A stretch of 64,000 nucleotides of DNA from positions 124,001-188,000 of the forward strand of contig CAKULD010000002.1 of the NCBI GenBank assembly GCA_934667065.1, given 5' to 3'. This document shows, piece after piece, positions 59,401 through 64,000 of this stretch. Under the pieces are notes generated by a model. It saw nothing but the letters and a program-made list of their open reading frames with translations, did no database searches and had not been told where the DNA came from. The position numbers and the translations under genes were made by a program. Within the stretch, counting starts at the first letter, position 1, and the number at the start of each line of letters is the position of its first letter. Source of the stretch: an uncultured Collinsella sp. GTDB taxonomy: Bacteria > Actinomycetota > Coriobacteriia > Coriobacteriales > Coriobacteriaceae.

Positions 59401-59901
59401 GTCCATGCGCGCATCCGACAGATCGGAGAGCGCCGACATGAGGTTGGGGCTCGTGGGGACGGGCGCCGGGAAGGGAAAGTTGGGATTGACGGCAGGAACG
59501 GCGGAAGGACGCGGCGCTTGTGTGAGCCCCGCGGACGGCACCGTAAACGTACGGACCGGCGTGCGCAGGCCCTCGACGGGCTCGGTGCCGCTTGCGTCCA
59601 GATACGCAAGCGCCGTGGCGATGGCGTGCTTGCACATGCCGGGATAGCGGTACGCGGCGGGGCAATCGCAGTCGTAGTCGATAACCTCGTGCTCGTCCAC
59701 ATCGAGTTCCACATGCGTCTTGTACAGGTCGCCGCGCGAACCGCGCACCGTGCCCTCGACCGTCACGTTCTTGGAGAAGCGCGAGCCGGAGTCCTCAAAC
59801 GACAGCACGGCGCCGTTGAGCATGAGCGAACGCCCCTTCATAAAGGTGCCGCTGAGCGCCGCCTCCTTACGAAGCGCCTGCACAAACGTCCCCTGTGCCA
59901 T
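56431..59901 (-). CDS. SWIM zinc-finger SNF2-family helicase
   Basis: 1156 aa. N-terminal SWIM zinc finger CDCPAAYRYPGMCKH (about 77-91) for nucleic-acid or protein binding, a long middle region, then an SNF2 ATPase core: DDMGLGKTLQ, VVLDEAQYIKNP, ALTGTPIENRLSELWS, and the C-terminal VFLISLKAGGVGLNLTAADVV and ATDRAHRIGQ. A DNA translocase that likely remodels protein-DNA complexes. GGAGG lies 5 bases before the ATG at 59901. It starts 28 bp after the dnaE stop, so the two are cotranscribed. Confidence 0.9.
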   Translation of the reverse strand: MAQGTFVQALRKEAALSGTFMKGRSLMLNGAVLSFEDSGSRFSKNVTVEGTVRGSRGDLYKTHVELDVDEHEVIDYDCDCPAAYRYPGMCKHAIATALAYLDASGTEPVEGLRTPVRTFTVPSAGLTQAPRPSAVPAVNPNFPFPAPVPTSPNLMSALSDLSDARMDEVVALRRKLAGTVDPDAPKAVLEPSLVPYYNPLFGDRFRWALEFRIRCGSVSYVVKDIDGMADAYVRGGTFSYGKKLTFLHTPEAFDEVSVRLLDLVATTVAYLCDITSSRSAAYDFARSGFVAERQLPLSEHDIVYMLDLLRGRTISFEPAWSRGTTTHRSYEVAVESAPEGEDEASAKRPPLLAAKIAPAVGGSYDLRLPADAYCFASGDVAYLIDTHRARRADAAFAQHAAPFLSRLLPCRTPVHIAAEQVGEFCRMALPVLREYTDLTAPAVLDTVAPEPSFAMSIGVSDGLVTCEISVAYGDWSADLFSLGAPGSPFEDQRPGVPPRDVVAEFRVMDTAAMYFDFYEGGLAFEERDDESLFRLLTEGLSVLSELGEVMLSDRLRQISVRPAPKLSVRATVKSSLLDVELGASGLSAADLAIYLDSYKRHQTFARLTSGDIIRLDEGARAAFGLAEDLGVDAVDLLDGVSLPASSTLFVDSMLARTPALEADRDAAFRRTVERLDTLGRMDFTVPASLKATLRGYQVDGYQWLGSLEHLGLGGILADDMGLGKTLQMIAHILAHVEAGDTKPTLVVCPASLVYNWTAELERFAPSLDACAIVGAKALRRVQIAGAAEHNVVVTSYDLMRRDIDEYAEQDFARVVLDEAQYIKNPLTQVARAAKRLPAGVRFALTGTPIENRLSELWSIFDFLMPGLLGTRESFAKRFESPVEHAEGDSAARLQALVSPFVLRRVKEDVVADLPEKIEDTVMAQLTGEQRKLYLANQDRIAQQVQHREANEFKKDKLKVLAELTKLRQICCDPHLHYEDYKAGSAKLDACMELVHGALDGGHHILLFSQFTGMLDIICKRLAKEDIGFLKLTGASSKESRAKMVAQFQAGEVPVFLISLKAGGVGLNLTAADVVIHYDPWWNVAAQDQATDRAHRIGQQHTVTVYKLIAKDTIEERIMQMQESKRDLVNSVLGGDGISSSLFTREDVLALLGGDGR

Positions 59902-59929
59902 CACTTCCTCCAATCTCACCCGAGGTAAC

Positions 59930-62900
59930 TTAGATAACCGTCACGCGTCCCTGGTTACCCACAATCGCCTTGGCCTCGGCCAGCAGCGGAATCGAACGCG
60001 CGTTGACCTTGGCGGGCACCTCGGCACGCAGCACGCGGCCGTCCACCTGCTCAATGAAGATCTCCACGCGGTCGCCGCCCGGGTTGGTGGTAAGCACCGT
60101 GGCCAGGCGCGCCATGTTGCCCTGGCTAAAACGGCTGTTGGGTACCATGACCTCAAACACCTTGGGCTTGTTGTTCTCCTCGTTGAGCTCCAGTGGCACG
60201 ATCTCCTGCGCGATGATCTGGTCGCCGCGGTCTGAGCGCTCGAGCTTGCCCTTAATGCGCACAAAGGCGTCGGACAGCTGCGCGCCGGTCTCGGGATCGA
60301 CCTCGCCGTACAGATACCCCTCGGCCTCCTTATAGGTCTTGGGGAACACCACGACCGTGGCCTCGCCTTCCATGTCCTCGAGCTGCACGATGCCCATGGG
60401 GTCGCCGTTTTTGGTCACGCGCTTGGACACGCTCGAGACCATGCCGGCCCACCACAGCGCCTTGCCCTCGGGAATCTCCTGGTTGATGGTACCGCCCGTG
60501 GGATTTTGCACCTCGTAGCCAGTGTCGATCTGCGAGAACGAGAAGTCGCGCGCTTTGCTGAGCGCATACTCAAACGGGCGCAGCGGGTGGTCCGAGACAT
60601 AGATGCCCAGAACCTCCTTCTCCTGGCTCAGCTTGAGGTGGCGGTCCCACTCCTGGCCGTCCGGATCGGGCACGCTCACCTCAAAGCCCGAGCCCTCAAC
60701 GTCGCCAAACATATCGAAGAACGAGGTCTGGCCGCTCGCGCGATCCTTTTGGCGCTTCACCGCGGCGTCAATGATGTTCTCGGGGTTGTTCTTATCCACA
60801 AAGTGCATCATCTGGCGGCGCGGATAGCCCGTGGAGTCGAAGGCACCTGCCTTGATGAGCGATTCGATCACGCGACGGTTGGCCTGGCTCGAGTCCACGC
60901 GCTCCACAAAGTCGTGCAGCGTCTTAAACGGGCCGCCCGCCTCGCGCTCGGCAATAATCGCCTGCGCCACGCCGGTACCCACGCCGCGGATGCCGGCCAG
61001 ACCAAAGCGCACGCCTTCCTTGGTAGCCGTGAACTCGGTGCCGGACTCGTTGACGTCTGGCGACAGCACGGGGATGCCGTCGTGACGGCATGCCGAGACG
61101 TAGTGCACGATCTTGTCGGTCTTGCCCGTATAGGACGTCAGAACGGCCGCCATGTACTCGTGCGGATAGTGCGCCTTGAGCCACGCCGTCTGCATAACCA
61201 GGATGGCGTAGCCGGCGGAGTGCGACTTGTTAAAGGCGTAGGACGCGAACTCGAGAACATCGTCCCAAATCTTCTGGGCGACCTCGCGCGTGTAGTTGTT
61301 CTTGATGGCGCCGTTCATCCAGTGGTCGTAGGTGGTCTCGTCCGAGCCATCCTCCCAGTGGAGCACCGTCGACGTGAGCAGCTTGATCTTCTTTTTTGCC
61401 ACGGGCTTACGGATACGCGAGTCCGATTCGCCCTTGGAGAAGCCGCACATCTCGACGGAGATGAGCATAACCTGCTCCTGGTAGACCATGGTGCCGTAGG
61501 TTTCGCCCAGGATGTCGTCCAGGCGGTCGTCGTAGGAAACGGCCGGCTCCTTGCCGTTCATACGGTTGATGTAGGACGAGACCATGCCGGCGCCCAGTGG
61601 GCCCGGGCGGTACAGGGCGATCAATGCTACGACGTGCTTGTACTCGGTGGGCTTCATGTTCTTGATCGTGGCCGTCATGCCGGCGGACTCGACCTGGAAG
61701 ACGCCGGCGGTGTGGCCGGAGCCCATGAGCTTAAAGATCTCGGGGTCGTCAAAGGGAATCTCTTCCTCTTTGATGTCGATGCCGAAGTTCTTTTTGATGT
61801 TGGCCTTGGCCTTGGAGATAACCGTCAGCGTACGCAGGCCCAGGAAGTCCATCTTGAGCAGGCCCATGTCGGCAACGGTATGGCCCTCGTACTGGGTAAT
61901 CTCGACGCCGCCCTTGGTATCGAGCTTGGTGGGCACGTGCTCGTTGACGGGATCGCGGCAGATCAGAACGGCGCACGCGTGCACACCCTCGCCACGGGTG
62001 AGGCCCTCGATCGAGAGCGCCGTGTCGATAATGCGGCGGGCGTCGTCGTCCTTTTTATAGGCCTCGGCAAAGTCGGGGTTAAACAAATCCTCTTTGCCGG
62101 GTTGTTTGTCGAGCACCTGCTTGAGCTTGACCTTGGGGTCGCTCGAGACCATCTTGGACAGGCGCTGGCCCATGTAGACCGGATAGTCCAGAACGCGCGC
62201 GGCGTCGTTGATGGCCTGCTTGGCTTTGATGGTCGAGTAGGTGATGACGTGGGTGACCTTCTCGGGGCCGTAGAGCTGGCGAACGTGCTCCACGACCTCG
62301 AGGCGCCGCTCATCGTCGAAGTCCATATCGATATCGGGCATCTCGGTACGCTGCGGGGACAGGAATCTCTCGAACATCAGGCCGTTCTCGAGCGGGTCGA
62401 ACGCGGTGATGTTCATGGCGTAGGCGACGATAGCGCCGGCGGCCGAGCCACGGCCGGGGCCGACGCCGATGCCGTTGTCCTTGGCCCATTGCACGTACTC
62501 GGCAACGATGAGGAAGTAGGCGGCAAAGCCCTTATCGCAGATGACCTTGTATTCGTACTCAAAGCGCTCTTTGATGTTGACACCGCCGATCTCACGCGTG
62601 GCCCAGTCGTCGCCGTAGTGCTGGCGCAGGCCTTTCTCGCACTCGCGGCGGAACTGGCTCTCGTGCGTCTCGCCGGGATCGAGCAGCGGGAAGCGTGGCA
62701 GGATGATGGAGTCCCAGTCGAGCTCGACGTAGCACTTGTCGGCGATCTCGAGCGTGTTGTCGCAGGCCTCGGGGCAATACGGGAACATCGCCCGCATCTC
62801 CTCCTCGGTCTTCATATAAAACTCCGAGCCGGTCATGCGCATGCGGTTAGGGTCGTCGACCTTGGCGTTCATACCGATGCACATGATGACGTCCTGCACG

Positions 62901-63733
62901 GGCGCATCCTCGCGGCGCAGGTAATGGAAGTCGTTGGTGGCGATGACCTTGACGCCCACCTGCTTGGCGATGTCGATGAGCGTGCGGTCCATCTGCTCGT
63001 CGGTCAGGCCGTTGTCGGTGGTAATGCCGTGTTCCTGGATCTCGATATAAAAGTCGCCGGGCTCGAAGGTATCGCGGAAGGTCTCGGCCCACTTGATGGC
63101 GCCTTCCATGTCGCCGCGGTCGATGTACTTGGGGATGATGCCCGCGATGCAGGCGCTCGTGCAGATCATGCCCTTGGCGTGGCGACGCAGGTTGTCGAGC
63201 GTCACGCGGGGCTTGTAGTAAAAGCCCTGCACGGCGGCCTCGGAGACCGTCTGCATCAGGTTAACGTAGCCTTCCTGGTCCTTGGCCAGAAGGATCATGT
63301 GGTAGAGCTCGGGCTTATGGTCGCGAGCGAGCGTCTCGTCCGGCGTAAAGTAGACCTCGCAGCCAAAGATGGGCTTGATGACCAGGGGCGGCTTGAGCTC
63401 GTCGATGTTGCCCTTCTCGTCCCACATGGCCATGTCCTTCACATACTGGGCATGCTCGCGCGGGTTTGCCTCGGCGTCGGGCTCCACCAGCTCGTCGCGG
63501 CGGTCCTTTTCCAAGAAGGCCTTGTCGTGGCTCCAGGTTTTGTACTCGGGCGTGTTGTGGTTGACGGCGTCGCAGGCCAGCGCCAGGTCGGGAACGCCGT
63601 ACATGTAGCCGTGGTCGGTAATAGCCACGGCGGGCATGCCCAGCTCAACAGCGCGATTGACCATATCCTGGATACGGGTTGCGCCGTCGAGCATAGAGAA
63701 AACAGTGTGGTTGTGCAGATGGACGAATGCCAT
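59930..63733 (-). CDS. dnaE: DNA polymerase III subunit alpha
   Basis: Replicative polymerase catalytic subunit, 1267 aa. N-terminal PHP domain (HLHNHTVFSMLDG), polymerase core with GPGRGSAAGAIVAY and the catalytic PDIDMDFDDERR, fingers with FLGLRTLTVI, tandem helix-hairpin-helix (AGIRGVGTGVAQAI) and a C-terminal OB fold followed by a tau-binding-type end. All catalytic aspartates are present. GGAG lies 8 bases before the ATG at 63733. Confidence 0.97.
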   Translation of the reverse strand: MAFVHLHNHTVFSMLDGATRIQDMVNRAVELGMPAVAITDHGYMYGVPDLALACDAVNHNTPEYKTWSHDKAFLEKDRRDELVEPDAEANPREHAQYVKDMAMWDEKGNIDELKPPLVIKPIFGCEVYFTPDETLARDHKPELYHMILLAKDQEGYVNLMQTVSEAAVQGFYYKPRVTLDNLRRHAKGMICTSACIAGIIPKYIDRGDMEGAIKWAETFRDTFEPGDFYIEIQEHGITTDNGLTDEQMDRTLIDIAKQVGVKVIATNDFHYLRREDAPVQDVIMCIGMNAKVDDPNRMRMTGSEFYMKTEEEMRAMFPYCPEACDNTLEIADKCYVELDWDSIILPRFPLLDPGETHESQFRRECEKGLRQHYGDDWATREIGGVNIKERFEYEYKVICDKGFAAYFLIVAEYVQWAKDNGIGVGPGRGSAAGAIVAYAMNITAFDPLENGLMFERFLSPQRTEMPDIDMDFDDERRLEVVEHVRQLYGPEKVTHVITYSTIKAKQAINDAARVLDYPVYMGQRLSKMVSSDPKVKLKQVLDKQPGKEDLFNPDFAEAYKKDDDARRIIDTALSIEGLTRGEGVHACAVLICRDPVNEHVPTKLDTKGGVEITQYEGHTVADMGLLKMDFLGLRTLTVISKAKANIKKNFGIDIKEEEIPFDDPEIFKLMGSGHTAGVFQVESAGMTATIKNMKPTEYKHVVALIALYRPGPLGAGMVSSYINRMNGKEPAVSYDDRLDDILGETYGTMVYQEQVMLISVEMCGFSKGESDSRIRKPVAKKKIKLLTSTVLHWEDGSDETTYDHWMNGAIKNNYTREVAQKIWDDVLEFASYAFNKSHSAGYAILVMQTAWLKAHYPHEYMAAVLTSYTGKTDKIVHYVSACRHDGIPVLSPDVNESGTEFTATKEGVRFGLAGIRGVGTGVAQAIIAEREAGGPFKTLHDFVERVDSSQANRRVIESLIKAGAFDSTGYPRRQMMHFVDKNNPENIIDAAVKRQKDRASGQTSFFDMFGDVEGSGFEVSVPDPDGQEWDRHLKLSQEKEVLGIYVSDHPLRPFEYALSKARDFSFSQIDTGYEVQNPTGGTINQEIPEGKALWWAGMVSSVSKRVTKNGDPMGIVQLEDMEGEATVVVFPKTYKEAEGYLYGEVDPETGAQLSDAFVRIKGKLERSDRGDQIIAQEIVPLELNEENNKPKVFEVMVPNSRFSQGNMARLATVLTTNPGGDRVEIFIEQVDGRVLRAEVPAKVNARSIPLLAEAKAIVGNQGRVTVI

Positions 63734-63820
63734 GTGATGAGCTCCGATGCGGGTTCGTGTTCTGACTGAACGATTTTACCGCACGGCACGGACAGCACCC
63801 GAACCTAGCCAAACCCACAC

Positions 63821-63947
63821 GGGTAGTCTTTTTGGGACGGGGCTCTTTTAGCTACCCTTTGGCTGCCGACGAATTGTATGGAGTTGGGACAATTATCAGC
63901 CGCCATATATGGGTAGCTAAAAGAGCCCCGTCCCAAAAAGACTACCC
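63821..63947. repeat. Family F palindrome
   Basis: Perfect 37-bp inverted arms (63821-63857 and 63911-63947). Each arm itself begins GGGTAG and ends CTACCC, so each could also fold alone. The 53-nt loop contains GGCTG...CAGCC with AATTGT / ACAATT inside. TTATCAGCCGC in the loop recalls the family A loop (CTTATCAGCCGC). It lies upstream of dnaE and next to family A copy A5. Confidence 0.92.
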
Positions 63948-63952
63948 CCTCT

Positions 63953-64000
63953 CAGTTGCGGTGAAATACGGACTGATTGGCGGCTTTTCTGGCCAAAACA
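63953..64000 (+). repeat. Family A palindromic repeat, copy A5 (cut by window edge)
   Basis: Left arm AGTTGCGGTGAAATACGGAC and part of the inner hairpin (TTGGC...GCCAA) are seen; the right arm lies outside. It directly follows family F, the same tandem habit seen with C1/D and A4/C2/E3. Confidence 0.8.

Noticed and set aside
60506..63769. Long plus-strand open frame (about 1087 codons) opposite dnaE
   Set aside because: It is the complement of a gene with every polymerase motif; long antisense frames are common in GC-rich DNA and the translation has no family features.

Overview
The window is high-GC, densely coded chromosomal DNA. The gene set suggests a host-associated Coriobacteriia actinobacterium, most likely Collinsella or a close relative. 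The pointers are a class III fructose-1,6-bisphosphatase, two DegV proteins, a C69 dipeptidase, a neelaredoxin-type superoxide reductase, many large surface proteins and a tandem GtrA pair. The genus is inferred from gene content and style; no rRNA or tRNA gene is visible to confirm it.

Layout. 1-2554: end of a phosphate uptake operon (pstS-pstC-pstA, running off the left edge). 2988-6158: M20 dipeptidase, HAD phosphatase, DegV. 6162-9801: a TOTE-type primase-helicase defence gene bracketed by 78-bp direct repeats. 9814-10508: a YafQ/DinJ-like toxin-antitoxin pair. 10540-18955: LOG protein, queuosine genes tgt, queA and queH, an SDR, a tail-anchored coiled-coil protein and a membrane zincin. 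19088-28133: a MetRS-like synthetase, rRNA methyltransferase, TIM-barrel protein, second DegV, fbp and two GtrA proteins. 28350-33345: a cobalamin riboswitch followed by two DUF4430 surface proteins. 33447-39075: UbiB-like kinase with a phasin-like partner, C69 dipeptidase, folD-fchA. 39453-43666: two tandem paralogous lipoproteins and a secreted PI-PLC-like surface protein. 43762-49370: PH-like protein, DUF1016 nuclease, zinc-ribbon protein, CDF transporter and a membrane protein. 49548-53568: fhs and ruvCAB. 53863-63733: a NadE-like protein that has lost its catalytic residues, superoxide reductase, SWIM/SNF2 helicase and dnaE.

Themes. Housekeeping (DNA replication and Holliday-junction repair, tRNA modification, one-carbon folate metabolism through fchA, folD and fhs) is interleaved with surface nutrient capture (phosphate, cobalamin) and one small defence island (TOTE plus toxin-antitoxin).

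The gaps between genes are unusually rich in long inverted repeats that fall into at least six families. Here they are named A (about 65 bp, five copies), B (about 225 bp, two copies), C (56 bp, two copies), D (one), E (100-210 bp, four copies, three-tiered hairpins ending at minus-strand stop codons) and F (one, perfect 37-bp arms). Their arms change together between copies, which suggests selection or copying for base-pairing. These elements, the repeat-bracketed TOTE gene and the riboswitch-controlled DUF4430 proteins are the most unusual content.
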